A DNA stretch of 64,000 nt from Smallanthus sonchifolius (lineage: Eukaryota > Streptophyta > Magnoliopsida > Asterales > Asteraceae). This document shows, in pieces, positions 34,967 through 46,800 of this stretch. Location of the stretch: the NCBI GenBank assembly GCA_023525975.1, contig CM042030.1, positions 23,988,350 through 24,052,349 on the forward strand, read 5' to 3'. The notes below the pieces were generated by a model. It saw nothing but the letters and a program-made list of their open reading frames with translations. It was not told the DNA's origin and searched no databases. The translations under genes were made by a program, and so were the position numbers. Each line of letters opens with the position of its first letter. The stretch's first letter is position 1.

Positions 34967-35066
34967 AGTCTACCCTCCTTAAAGAGGTTTCGTCCTCGAA
35001 ACTGTTCATACGTTAAACAATTGAGGGTATAGTCCCCTCATCTTGTCTTCTTTTTCCCACGTAGCT
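34967..35066 (-). other. Stray copy of TE-G 3' internal end beyond its 5' LTR
   Basis: These bases repeat 27913 to about 28012 (pol end, stop and polypurine region) with about three differences, and run straight into the 5' LTR. At 35067 TE-E integrase sequence begins within a few bases; GTTCAT at 35067-35072 matches neither cleanly and repeats GTTCATAC from 35005. Confidence 0.9.
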
Positions 35067-35072
35067 GTTCAT

Positions 35073-36293
35073 ACCAATAAAATGTACCAAGATCTGAGAA
35101 AGGAATACTGCTGGCCTGGAATGAAACGTGATGTGACGAAGTATGTAAGCAAGTGCTTGACTTGCTTGTAAGTAAAGGCCGAGCACCAGAAACCGTATAG
35201 AAAGATTCAACCACTTGATATACCGGAATGGAAGTGGGAACACATTACCATGGACTTCATAACTAAGCTACCTCACACAGCTAAAGGTCATGACACCATT
35301 TGGGTAATTGTGGACCGTTTAACGAAGAGTGCTCATTTCCTACCTATTCGTGAGACGTTCTCGTCGGAAAGGTTAGCGGAAGTATTTATTAACGAAGTAG
35401 TAACACGGCATGGGATGCCTTTGACGATTGTATCTGACCGGGACACACGATTCACATCGAGGTTCTGGAAAAGATTTCACGAGGCGATGGGCACGAGGCT
35501 TAACATCAGCACAGCATACCACCCGTAAACGGATGGTCAGTCCGAAAGGACCATTCAGACATTGAAGGATATGCTCCGTGCTTGTATTATCGACTTCGGT
35601 GGCAGTTGGGACAGCCATCTGCCGTTAGCTGAATTCTCCTACAACAATAGTCATCACATGACGATAGGCATGCCGCCTTACGAAATGTTGTATGGGAGAA
35701 GATGTAGGACCCCGGTTTGTTGGGGTGAGATTGGACAGAAGGAATTAGGAAGTCTCGAAGTCGTAAGAGAGACGTCGGAAAGGTTTGATCAGATCAAAGC
35801 GCGAATGAAGGCCGCACAAGATCGTCAGAAATCGTATGCGGATAAACGACGAAGGCCTATTGAGTTTGATATTGGTGACATAGTAATGCTGAAAGTGTCA
35901 CCATGGAAGGGAATCATACGATTCAGAAAGAGTGGAAAGTTAAGTCCGAGGTTTGTCGAAACATTCAAGATAATGGCACGGGTTGGGGAAGTCGCTTATC
36001 GGTTGGAGTTGCCTGATGAGTTAAGTGGGATTCATCCTACTTTCCATGTATCACACTTGCGAAAGTGTTTGGCGGATGAATCGGCTCACGTACCCCTTAC
36101 TGACATCGAGGTTGACAACAGCCTTAATTACATCGAAGAACCCGTGGCCATCCTTGATCGGAAGGAGAAACGTTTACGTAATAAAGTTATCCAATTGGTC
36201 AAAGTCCAATGGAAGCATCGAAAGGGATCGGAAGCCACTTGGGAAACGGAGAAGGAAATGAGGGAGTCGTACCCTCACCTATTTGACTTATGA
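35073..36293 (+). pseudogene. TE-E pol remnant: integrase and chromodomain-like end
   Basis: It starts inside the zinc-binding domain (TNKMYQDLRKEY) because everything upstream is lost. A stop near 35168-35170 interrupts LTCL-VKAEH. The DDE core begins at 35250 (MDFITKLPHTAKG; IVSDRDTRF). TAA at 35526-35528 replaces Gln in AYHPQTDG. From 35562 it is open through SERTIQTLKDML, the SH3-like part and the chromodomain-like end (VKVQWKHRKGSEATW). The polypurine tract AAGGGGGGTAGACT precedes the 3' LTR. Confidence 0.92.
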
Positions 36294-36334
36294 TGAGGTT
36301 TCGGGGACGAAACCTATTGTAAGGGGGGTAGACT

Positions 36335-38316
36335 TGTAACATCCCAAAAATAAAACGACAGTTATAATAACGGAATAAATGAACGAGGCATGACGAGTCG
36401 GGTCGGATGGGTCAGCGGGCTATAAATAGCCTATGCCACCCCTTTTCTCTCATTTGCAACTTTTAGAGAGAGAAACCGTAGAGAGAGAAAGTTGGCGGAT
36501 CGACCCGAGACTTCAGCAAAGTGTTACTCCATAACTCGTGAGAAGAACCTCCGGATCAGAAACTCGATTCAGGTAACGATCCGACCTAAATCTGAGTTTT
36601 AGTTCGTTTTTGGGTTTTTCGGGTTTTGGGTGAAAAGGTAAGGTTTGAACGGATGAATCTGAAAGATAATCATAGATTTGAGTTCCTTAATGGGAAACGA
36701 ACGTTTTGAATGCAACAGGTTCGGGATCTTGACACGATCAGACCCGAATGCGAAAGTTAGGGTTTTTCGCGAAGAACAGGTCGTGCGCACTTGCTGAGTG
36801 CGCACGGAGCAGGTCCTGCGCATTTGCTAAGTGCGCAGGAGGAGGGACCTACGCACTTGCTAAGTGCGTAGGAGGAGGGACCTGCGCACTTGCTAAATGC
36901 GCATGAGGAGGGACCTGCGCACTTGATAAGTGCGCAGGCAGCAGGGTCTGCACACTTGCCAAGTGCGCAGACATCAGAACTGGTTAAGTGAAGTCAGTAT
37001 GTTAGAATGGTTAAACCGTTAGAGTCGGGATTGGTCTGATGTGTATTTAACTAATCAATTCAGATCGGAAGTGACGTTGTTGGACCTTCGTTTAGGACAA
37101 CCCATAATAGCGTATCAGGTGAGTTCTAGAGCCCTCTTTTAAATGTTTTGTTAAATGTTTTGGGCTGGTGTGCATACTTACGAAATGATGTTTTAACGAA
37201 ATGATGTTTTAACGAAACGATGTTTACGAAAGGAAATGTTATGAAGTGTTTTTGCCAAAAAGGTTTACGAATGTTTATGAACGGTCTAAATGAGGAAATG
37301 TTTAATGAAAAGGGAAAGAGGTAAAGGTTTAAAGAAGTCATTACAAATCTAATCTGTCGAATGAATGGAATTGACGAATGAAGTCTGGGAATGTGATTCC
37401 CAGCCTTGTGGTAAATTATGGACAGCGAGCCATAGTTACCATAAGAACAACAGGGCAGTGTCTTGGTGGCCTGTCGATGGTTTTGATGTTGTACAACTGG
37501 TAAGGGAGTAACGACGGTTACTCGAGTGATGACGATCATCCTAAGTGTAAAGGGTAAAGGAAATCAATGACGGCGATACGTAACGGTTGATTTCCAAAGG
37601 AAAGATGCGTGTTGGGCAATGACGGTGATACGTAACGGTTGACCCCACGTAATGAATGGTTGGGCAATGATGGCGATACGTAACGGTTGACCCCACGTAG
37701 TGTATGGTTGTGGCAATGACGGCGATACGTAACGGTTGCCCACAACACCAAAGGTTCCTTCGGGGACACTGTGACGCGTAAAGTAAGATACAGAATTAGA
37801 TAACGATAATGTATGACTTAAATGAATGTTAAAAGTTTTAATGAACGATCCGTTTAAACGGTGTTTAGGATTATGATGTTGATGATGATATGGGTACGAA
37901 ACCTTTTTAAAGATGTTAGATTATTACATGCTTTTGTGAAAGGTTTTACTAAACGAATGAATGATATGTTTTTGACAAATGTTGATGTTAAAGTTTTTAT
38001 GAAATGCTTGAACTCACCAGCGTAGCTGACCTTTTTAGTATGCACATTCAGGTTAAGGCAGGTTATGAGGATGGACGGTGATGCTTGGATAGAGATGAAG
38101 AGTTACCCGACTGCTTTTGAAGACTGGCAATCCTGTTATGTTTTTCTTTAGTTTATTTATGTTTTAAGCAATGTTTACGCTTCCGCATGTACGAACAATG
38201 TAATAGTTATGATTTAATGAAGTATTTTCCACTGTGTTAATTGATATTCCTGTTTAAGAACTGTTTGTGAATGAGTAAATCCAACAAGTGAGGCCTCCCG
38301 GGTTTGGGGCCTTACA
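36335..38316 (+). repeat. TE-E 3' LTR (1982 bp)
   Basis: This complete LTR starts TGTAACATCCC and ends GGGGCCTTACA. It holds the TATA palindrome GGCTATAAATAGCC (36418-36431), the hairpin array (36773-36972), ATCAG|GTGAGTT (cut before 37119), short degenerate repeats of GGCGATACGTAACGGTTG (37570-37740) and an acceptor-like ATTCAG (AG at 38050-38051) preceded by GCTGAC. The target duplication AGAGA follows. Confidence 0.93.
36773..36972 (+). repeat. 33-bp hairpin-unit array in TE-E 3' LTR
   Basis: Six units of the TGCGCACTTgctAAGTGCGCA type correspond to 24975-25168. Units differ from the 5' LTR by arm changes such as a paired TACGCAC/GTGCGTA unit (near 36850-36872), where both arms have changed together. 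Confidence 0.9.
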
Positions 38317-38321
38317 AGAGA

Positions 38322-38625
38322 AAAGTCTTAGTCCCGGAAAATGCTTTTGAAAAACATAAGAGGGACAAACATAAAGTTTCATTTCCGTACTGTGTTATTA
38401 CTACCCAATATTCAACTAAAACCTGGACACCTCGTCGAGTAATTCTTTCCTAAGATCTATATAGATCTGCCTTTGTGACAAAGTGCGTAGACGAATAGAG
38501 GGTATGGGTCAATATACGCTCAAGATTCACAAGCACCATTCCTTTCATTACCAGGAATGAGCATCACATAACCCTACCATACTGAGGGTAATAAAAAAAA
38601 GGGGTTCTACCGACTACCAAGTAAA
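38322..38625 (+). other. Unclassified sequence between TE-E and TE-L integrase
   Basis: No coding similarity or repeat is visible. It continues 24530 across TE-E and may be decayed TE-L sequence upstream of integrase. Confidence 0.35.
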
Positions 38626-38809
38626 TGGAATCAAACAATTCAAGCCTAAGTTGGATGATACAGATAGAATTTGGGTACCAAGTATCGGTAGCCTATGTGG
38701 GAGGTTATGGATAAAGTCCATAAGCACAAGTACTCTGTTCATCCAAAATCGAATAAAACGTATAAGGATCCCGAGGAACTCCATTATGTGGCGAAACATG
38801 AAAGGAGAA
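38626..38809 (+). pseudogene. TE-L integrase zinc-domain remnant, left piece
   Basis: This decayed stretch is similar to TE-A at 1380-1570: the DDTDRIWVP segment, then HKHKYSVHP in a shifted frame, and it ends AACATGAAAGGAGAA where TE-A has the same bases. It is cut at 38809 by TE-H and continues at 62077. The frame is broken at least once. Confidence 0.75.
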
Positions 38810-41127
38810 TGTGACATCCGGCAAATTAGGGTTAACTCCGTTAACAAAATCTGGTTAAATCCTAATATAGTTAACTCTACCTCTAACTCCAGGGAGTAAA
38901 TCTGCCAAACCATAATCATGTTGACTTTGAGGTCAAAATGCACATAATTGTGTTCATGTTGACTTTTGAAAGTTAACTAACCATGTTCTTAACTAAGTTA
39001 TCTAATTTCAAAACCACACGGACCAAATTTGTCAAAAACTCAAACCTCACATAGATTACATGGACCGATTCTGTAATAAACCCAAACTCAACCTCTTTGA
39101 CTTTTGAAAGTCAAAAGTCGATCCTTTTGATCCAAATTCAAGATCAATATCCCAAATCCGTTTCAATTCGTAACTGTAAATGTGTGTTAATGGCATTATT
39201 TATCATCATTGCAACATTTAACATGATCATTGGGTACGAATTAATCCAATTAAGAACCTTAAAGTCGTAACCGTCGACTCTCATATCTAAGACCATCAAC
39301 TTGATCATTCGGTTTGTTATTTCCCACAATCAAGCATCTGTGCACCTCAAAAGAACTCCCCTGAACTGGTTACACCATCTAATTCGATCGAAGATGAAGC
39401 CTGTGTCGCTGGATTTCAAGCCACTCAAGTCGGAACTCGTCTTGGGCGAACACCATCAATCTGAATTCCATTTTGGTAAACTAACACAACCTCAGTTTCG
39501 TCTTAGTCTGTAGATTGAGAGCCCTAAACAAATTGGGGCTTACATTATCGATTTTAACATAATCTGATCTTAGGGTTCATCACGATAATAGTTTAGTCGA
39601 ACCCTAACCTACACTTAACCTAAATCAAATTAAATTACATGAACAGGTTCGAACTCTACTCGTCAAAAGCCCTATGATTTCAACTAATAAATTCACCCAG
39701 ATTGGCCCTTTCGATCTGAGGTTAGAACCTAGGGTTTTCAGGAAATAAATAAGCAATTAACAACCTGGATTTGATGTTTTTGACAATTAATCACACCTAC
39801 GGGTTCGCAAGGGACCGATTAGCAAAACCCCTACGACCTTATGGTCAATCACGATCGATTTCAGGGGTTTAGGGATGAGATTGGATCGGATCGTGATGTA
39901 GGGGAAGAACTCAAAGGTCTTGTGTGTTAAAACTCATTCAGTCCGGATTCGTTTGCAATACCCAAGCGGGCCCCTTCGCAGGAGACCCGGGTTCGAGACC
40001 GGGTTCCCATAATTTATTTTTGAGCGACATTTTATTATATTAAATTAATAAAAATCAAACCCTATATCATTATAATATTATATAAATGTGTTTTAGCCCG
40101 GGAAACAACCCGTGGGCTCGGGTTTGAATTTTGTAACCAAATGTATTATTATTTCCACTTTAAAAAAAAATACGTATTCGTATTATTTTCAAACGGTAAT
40201 CTCGTATAAAATAATGTAAAAATATTATTTTCAACCTGTATTCGATGTTAATAAAATAATATATAAATTATATTATTTTCAACTCATTCAATTTCCTTGT
40301 GTGACATTTGTTTTAAAAACTATAAATAATATATACGATATTATATTATTTACCTACGTTATTTACCCCGATTAAAAATAATATATTTATTATTTTTCCA
40401 CTCCAAAGATTATTTAGTAAATCCTGTACTTAAAAATAATATATAAACTATATTATTTTCCTAACCTTTATAAACGACTCAAACGCATTAAAATAATTAT
40501 TTAGTTATTATCTGTTATCAACATTCGACGCGTAACGCGAATTTCCTAAAATCATTACAATAAGATGTGTACATATTTATTTATATATATAACACTCCGT
40601 CGACTCGTTCGTTTATTCTTAAATCCTTAGAAAGCGTTAGGGCGTTCTAGCCTTTCGTGTCGCTGTCACAAATCCCAACTTATTCCTAACTTATGTGTTT
40701 ATAATTCTAGGGCATACGTAAGCCATGCAGGCTAACACTTGAGATTACAAATCTCATACTTTTGTGATACTACCTACAACGCAATGCATGTGAGTTTCAC
40801 GGCCCCTTTTTACTTGTTTTACCATTGGGGGAGAAACATGCTTACACACAAACATATTTTACTTGTTTTCCTATTGAGGAGAAACAAACATGTACACAAA
40901 CTATCATACTTTTACTTGTTTTCCCCGTGGAGGAAAAACAGGTACGCAGACAAACATTATGTTACATGTTTTTCCCGTTGGGGGAGAAAACATGACATAA
41001 CTATTTTAGATTATTGTAATTCATATGCTATTATTGTTGAGGCTAAGCGTGACACAGTATCACAGAAAGTCCTCATCATACATCGAACCGTTAATATGGA
41101 TCTTAACGAGGTAATGTTTAGTAGTAC
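38810..41127 (+). repeat. TE-H 5' LTR, first piece
   Basis: It starts TGTGACATCCGGC and matches 59150-61498. It is A+T-rich in the middle. A tRNA-like stretch lies near 39968-40012, but with a deletion relative to the 3' copy. CATGTGAGTTTCACGG near 40788 is the donor-like site. TE-J enters at 41127. Confidence 0.92.
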
Positions 41128-43590
41128 TGTCACACCCCGACTGATGGCGGAATCATCGGGGCAGGACATGTAAGACTGTTCATAGCACATGGTTGACTAA
41201 ATTGAAATATATTAAAGTCAAATTTGCATTACAATAAATCCAAGTACAAGATCAAATTCAAACAAGAAACATAAACAATTCATAAAATTCTTGATTTATT
41301 TTGCTAAGTCCAAATCCTATGTTGAACACGTCTTGAATCAATCTCACATATTGGGGCCTGAAACATGAATAAAATAAAGTCAACTAAAAAGTTGGTGAGT
41401 ATAACACAGTTGTATATAGATAGCATATAGTTGAAAACAAATCCTTTACATGACATGATAAATAAGGCGTTCATGGGGAGTAACTATTGTGTAACCAAAT
41501 GTACAATCAAACCTTGTAACTAGCATGCAAAACAAATGTGTTGTCGGTTTCAATCACCGCGTACCATGGGTGGGTTTGTCAGACTCAATAGATCCATCAT
41601 TGAAAACCGTCGGCTTGTATAGTTAATGATTGCACATAAGAGCATACAAAGGTTAAACACACCTAGCACTCGGGCACAAAGCTCAAATTTTTGCACACAT
41701 GTATGTAAATAGGATTTTTGCACTTGTGTTGTTTGTGTAAATGTAAATGTGTAATGTGTAATGTGTAATGAGTATAGAGTTCATGTTCCACCCCAAAAGT
41801 GTAAAAGAGTAAAAGGGGTTGTGAATACTCACTTGGTATGGAAGTGAAGCTAACAAGGAATATAGATAGCAAAAAGATCCTTGAAAAGCACACTTTAACC
41901 TAAATAGTAATATGCATTGAATCACATAGATGTATAAAGTTTAAAAATGAAAGTTGGATTTGTATGTAAAACCATTGGTTTGTATTTAAAAAGGATTGAA
42001 TAAAATATATAAAGTTTGAGGTAAAATATGTTTGAAACAATTTAATTAGGTTTGAATTAAATAAATAAGTGTATAACTATAGTTTATGAAATAATGTCAA
42101 TATTAATTGTAATTAAGTATAAATAAATAAAACGATTTTGATTTAAAATGTAAAGTAAATAAGTCATCATTATTTATAAATTTTGTAACTTAATTATTTA
42201 AAATATCATTTAAGTGTAAGATGATAAATATAAATTTAATTTTTATAAACTTTTCAATAAATTACATTTATGCCAAGATTAAACTTTTAATCTATTTTTA
42301 AATACAGAAAACATATTTTTATAAAATCTGAAACATTTACTGATTAAAATATAAAAATTATAATTCTGTTAAAAAATTCTGAGTCTAGCACGACCGTGCC
42401 TCGGAAGGGCACGATCGTGCTCAAGCCACGGGCGCGACCGGGTTGATCAATCAGGAGCACAATCTAGACAAGTCATCAGGCACGACCGTGCCTTAGCCCG
42501 GCACGGTCGCGTCTATGATTTTTAGACACAACAGAGACTAGCCCAAAGGGCATGACAAGGTCTGGACGGATGACACGACCGCGCTTCTAGTCGACACGAC
42601 CGCGCTAAACGAGGCACAGCCGCGCTAGATGATTAGCGCGACCGTGTCTAATCTAAATCAGACACGAATCGAGAATTTCTTGTATTTTAAACACTGGAAT
42701 TGTTAGGGCTTTTGATTAATAGGTTATTACGTGTCTTTTCATATACCTTAATTGTATGGAAATCGGGTTTAAGTATGGGTTCGATTAAATCATTTTTATT
42801 GAAAACATGGTTTCTGATTCTGGTCGATTTCTATTGTGGAAGCCCAAATTGGATGAGGGCTTTTGATAATGATACTGAAATGAATGAGAAGACGATTATA
42901 TTTACCCTGAAACGAAACGAATTTATAGAGAACGGTTGGAAGGAAGCTCCGGCGACGACGGCTCGAGTTCCGACGATCTTTACTGCAACTCCGGTCAATC
43001 CAGATAGTCCGGAAGCTTCAGAGATGATTTGATATCTCGATTCTGCTACTGAGTTGGGAGCATTTGGGTCGAAAAGCTTTAAGAGAGTTTTCTTGCAAAT
43101 GAATACTGAGGCGTTTGGGATTTGAAAAGTGGTAATACAATTGTTAAGGGGAAAAGAAACGTATAACGGTTTCGGATTCGAACGATCGGGTGATTAATCT
43201 GCATTTACGTTTTTCTGTTACGCAGGCGCGACCGTGCCACGGAGAGGCGCGACCGTGCCTAGGCACCGGGCGCGATCGTTCCAGAGCAGGTCGCGCGACC
43301 GTGCCAAAGCACTTGGCGCGACCGTGCTAGAACGAAGCACGACCGTGCTCACTAGGGTTTCTTGATGTTTTTCAATTTTAGTCCTTGACTTTTCAGGTTT
43401 GATAAGTTTGTACCAAATAGTTTCTTGTATAGCGTTTAAATGTAAATAATCGAGTAAAACTTGCGAATTTGTATAGGATCATTGCATTAAATTTTACGAC
43501 GAGAAAAATAATGAGGCATTGCACGAGTATAGAACTTGAAATTGCATTACATTGAACTGAAATAGGCATACTAAAATCCGAAATGTTACA
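41128..43590 (-). repeat. TE-J 3' LTR (2463 bp)
   Basis: On the minus strand it starts TGTAACATTTCGG and ends with the stem-loop and GGGGTGTGACA. Palindrome clusters lie at 43222-43346 and 42385-42655. The acceptor-like TTTCAG is at about 41358-41364 with GTTGAC upstream. The 110-codon ORF at 42700-43032 is present in both LTRs but has no coding signature. Confidence 0.93.
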
Positions 43591-43624
43591 GTCTCCCCAT
43601 GTTGAGAGAATTTCGTCCCGAAAT

Positions 43625-43875
43625 TTAGCTAGAGGAAACAACATTAATGGTAAAAAGATGAGGGTACTTGAGCTTCATTTGGTCTTCTCGTTCCCAAGTG
43701 AACTCAGGACCACGCTTAGATTCCCAACGAACTTTAACGATAGGAATGCGACTTCGCTTGAGTTGCTTGACTTCACGATCCATAATTTCCACCGGCTTCT
43801 CAACGAAGTGCATCGTTTCATCAATGCGCACGTCGTCAAGCGGTATATGGAGATTTTCGTCGGCGAGACACTTCT
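43625..43875 (-). pseudogene. TE-J chromodomain-like end of pol, out of frame
   Basis: This is the C-terminal piece of the polyprotein (RIDETMHFVEKPVEI, KVRWESKRGPEFTW, then the stop at 43625). A net loss of four bases near 43880 relative to TE-C puts it out of frame with the main ORF. The chromodomain is thought to steer integration to heterochromatin, so its loss would matter. Confidence 0.88.
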
Positions 43876-46800
43876 TTAGACTATATGAAATGTAGGATGC
43901 ACATTGCCAAGAGATGGAGGTAACTCGAGCTTGTAAGCCACTTTCCCAATCCTTTCAAGGATTTTGAATGGACCAACATAACGAGGTGATAACTTGCCTT
44001 TCTTTCCAAAACGGATCACACCCTTCCATGGAGATACCTTAAGAAGAACGAGATCACCGACTTGAAATTCCAAGGGTTTTCGACGTTTGTCGGCATAACT
44101 CTTTTGCCGACTCCTCGCTACTCGAATATTGTCACGGATTTGAATAATTTTGTCGGAAGTTTCTTGAATTAACTCGGGACCGGTGATTTGTGCTTCACCA
44201 ATCTCGTTCCAACAGATCGGAGAACGACACTTGCGACCATAGAGAGCTTCGAATGGAGCCATGTTGATACTTGTGTGGTAGCTATTGTTATAAGAAAACT
44301 CAATAAGGGATAAATGTGAATCCCAATTGCCACCAAAATCGATTACACAAGCTCTAAGCATGTCTTCAAGAGTTTGGATTGTTCGCTCGGTTTGGCCATC
44401 AGTTTGGGGATGGTAAGCCGTGCTCAAATCCAAACGAGTACCAAGAGCAGATTGGAGAGATTGCCAAAATCGAGAAGTGAACCGAGCGTCTCTATCAGAT
44501 ATTATGTTCAAGGGAACACCATGACGGCTCACAATTTCATCAATGTAAATTCGGGCAAGTTTCTCCACTTTGAAGTCTTCACGGATAGGCAAAAAGTGGG
44601 CAGATTTGGTGAGTCGATCAATGATCACCCAAATACTATCATAACCACTCGAGGTGCGAGGGAGCTTGGTAATGAAATCCATAGCTAAATTCTCCCATTT
44701 CCACACGGGAATTTCTGGTTGTTCGAGTAAACCAGAAGGACGCTGATGTTCGGCTTTGACTTTGGAGCAAGTTAAGCATTTGGCAACATAAAGAGCAATG
44801 TCCTTCTTCATACCGGGCCACCAATAAAGCTGACGAAGATCTTGGTACATTTTATCCGCACCAGGATGAATAGAATAACGAGTCTTATGAGCCTCGTTCA
44901 TGAGAATTGCACGGAGATCATCGCGATCGGGAACCCAAATACGGTTCAAGTAATATAGTAAGCCATTGGGTTTAGATTCAAGAAGAAGTTCAACACCACA
45001 CGACATTTCTTCATACATGTTACCCTCGGTAACCGAGACGTGTTGAGCTTCCAGGATACGGGTTTGAACATCGGATTGAATACGGGCGCAATGAAGCATA
45101 ACATGGTCTTTTCGACTCAAAGCATCGGCTACAACATTCGCTTTGCCGGGATGGTAACGAATCTCGCAGTCGTAGTCGTTAAGGAGTTCGACCCAACGTC
45201 GTTGCCTCATATTGAGTTCTTTTTGGTTGAAGATATGTTGAAGACTTTTGTGGTCGGTGAATACCACACATTTCGTGCCATATAGGTAGTGTCTCCAAAT
45301 CTTTAACGCGAATACGACCGCACCCAACTCGAGGTCGTGCGTCGTAAAATTCTTTTCATGAATTTTGAGTTGTCTTGATGCATAAGCGATCACTTTTCCT
45401 CGTTGCATGAGGACACAACCAAGACCTTGGTTAGAAGCATCACAATAGACAACTAGATCATCATTTCCATCAGGGAGAGTCAAGATGGGAGCATTGCACA
45501 ACTTTTGCTTAAGAGTTTGGAAAGCTTCTTCTTGCTTCGGTCCCCATTCATAAGCTTTACCCTTATGGGTCAAGGCGGTAAGAGGGACAGCAATCTTTGA
45601 GAAGTTTGAGATGAAACGACAATAATAACCCGCAAGACCAAGGAACGAACGAACTTCGGTAGGAGTCTTCGGGGCATTCCAATTCTTAACCGTTTCAATC
45701 TTAGCAGGATCAACATGAATACCCTTGTCGTTGACGATGTGACCAAGAAATTGAACTTCTTTTAACCAAAATTCACATTTGGAGAACTTGGCATATAGTT
45801 GTTCTTTCTTTAAAAGGTCCAAAACCAATCTAAGGTGTTCTTCATGGTCGGCTTTAGTCTTGGAATAGATTAAGATATCGTCAATGAAAACGATCACGAA
45901 TTTATCAAGGTACGGTTTGCACACACGATTCATGAGGTCCATGAAAACTGCGGGTGCATTGGTTAATCCAAAAGGCATAACCATGAACTCGTAATGACCA
46001 TACCTTGTCCGGAAAGTAGTGTTAGGAATGTCATCTTCTTGAACACGGAGCTGATGATAACCAGATCGAAGATCAATCTTCGAGAAACACGTAGAACCTT
46101 GAAGTTGATCAAAGAGATCATCGATTCTAGGCAAAGGATAGCGATTCTTGATAGTAAGCTTATTGAGTTCGCGATAGTCAATACACATGCGAAATGATCC
46201 ATCCTTCTTCTTTACAAATAAGACGGGTGCACCCCACGGTGAATGACTCGGGCGAATGAACCCTTTATCGGAGAGTTCTTGGAGTTGACTTGCGAGCTCT
46301 TGCATTTCGGAAGGTGCAAGACGATAAGGAGCTCTAGCAACAGGGTTAGCTCCGGGCATGAGATCAATACGGAACTCGACTTGACGAACGGGAGGAAGAC
46401 CGGATAAATCTTTAGGAAGCACTTCGGGAAAATCTCGAATAATGGGAATGTCTTGGATACTCTTCTCCTTGACATCCTTTTGAACAATATGAGCTAGGAA
46501 GGCGATGTACTTCTTTCGCAAGTACTTTTGAGCAGTAGTACAAGACATCAATTTAAGACCCTTGCAAGGCTTTTCACCAAAAACCCTTAAGGTTTCTCCC
46601 GAAGGTAGCGGAATTCGGATGCACTTTTCAAAGCAAATAACTTCAGCATGATGATTTGATAGCCAATCCATACCTATGATAATGTCAAAGCTTCCTAGTG
46701 GCATTGGAATAAGGTTGATTGGGAATGCATGATCATTAAGTTCTAAAGAGCAATCATAGATAATAGACTCAATTGTAAGGGAGTCACCATTTGCTATTTC

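Larger units (their letters stand above)
25883..35066 (-). mobile_element. TE-G: Ty3/gypsy element (TE-B family) with an extra tail before its 5' LTR
   Basis: Read on the minus strand the order is tail (35066-34967), 5' LTR (34966-32874), PBS, gag (32517-31322), pol (31264-27950), 3' LTR (27912-25883). The tail repeats the last ~100 internal bases before the 3' LTR. No target duplication is seen: TAACG lies left of 25883 and nothing equivalent is at the other end. There are about four nonsense codons and one frameshift. LTR lengths differ (2030 and 2093), mainly through hairpin-unit number. Confidence 0.92.
24531..38316 (+). mobile_element. TE-E: Ty3/gypsy element, gutted and interrupted by TE-G
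   Basis: The 5' LTR remnant is 24531-25882, the integrase-chromodomain remnant 35073-36293 and the full 3' LTR 36335-38316. The target duplication AGAGA is perfect (24526-24530 and 38317-38321), so both outer ends are original. The rest of the 5' LTR, PBS, gag, protease, RT and RNase H are missing, and TE-G in opposite orientation occupies the gap. Confidence 0.9.

Noticed and set aside
37570..37740. GGCGATACGTAACGGTTG repeats as a separate satellite
   Set aside because: Only a few degenerate copies exist, and they sit inside both TE-E LTRs (also 25760-25880), so they are part of that LTR.
40739..41173. 144-codon ORF in the TE-H LTR as a host gene
   Set aside because: It crosses the TE-H/TE-J boundary, is A+T-rich LTR sequence, and the matching ORF in the other LTR (61107-61298) is much shorter.
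42700..43032. 110-codon ORF, repeated at 50479-50811, as a small novel gene
   Set aside because: It lies inside the TE-J LTRs on the strand opposite to TE-J, is present twice only because LTRs are duplicated, and has low-complexity composition with no recognisable domain.
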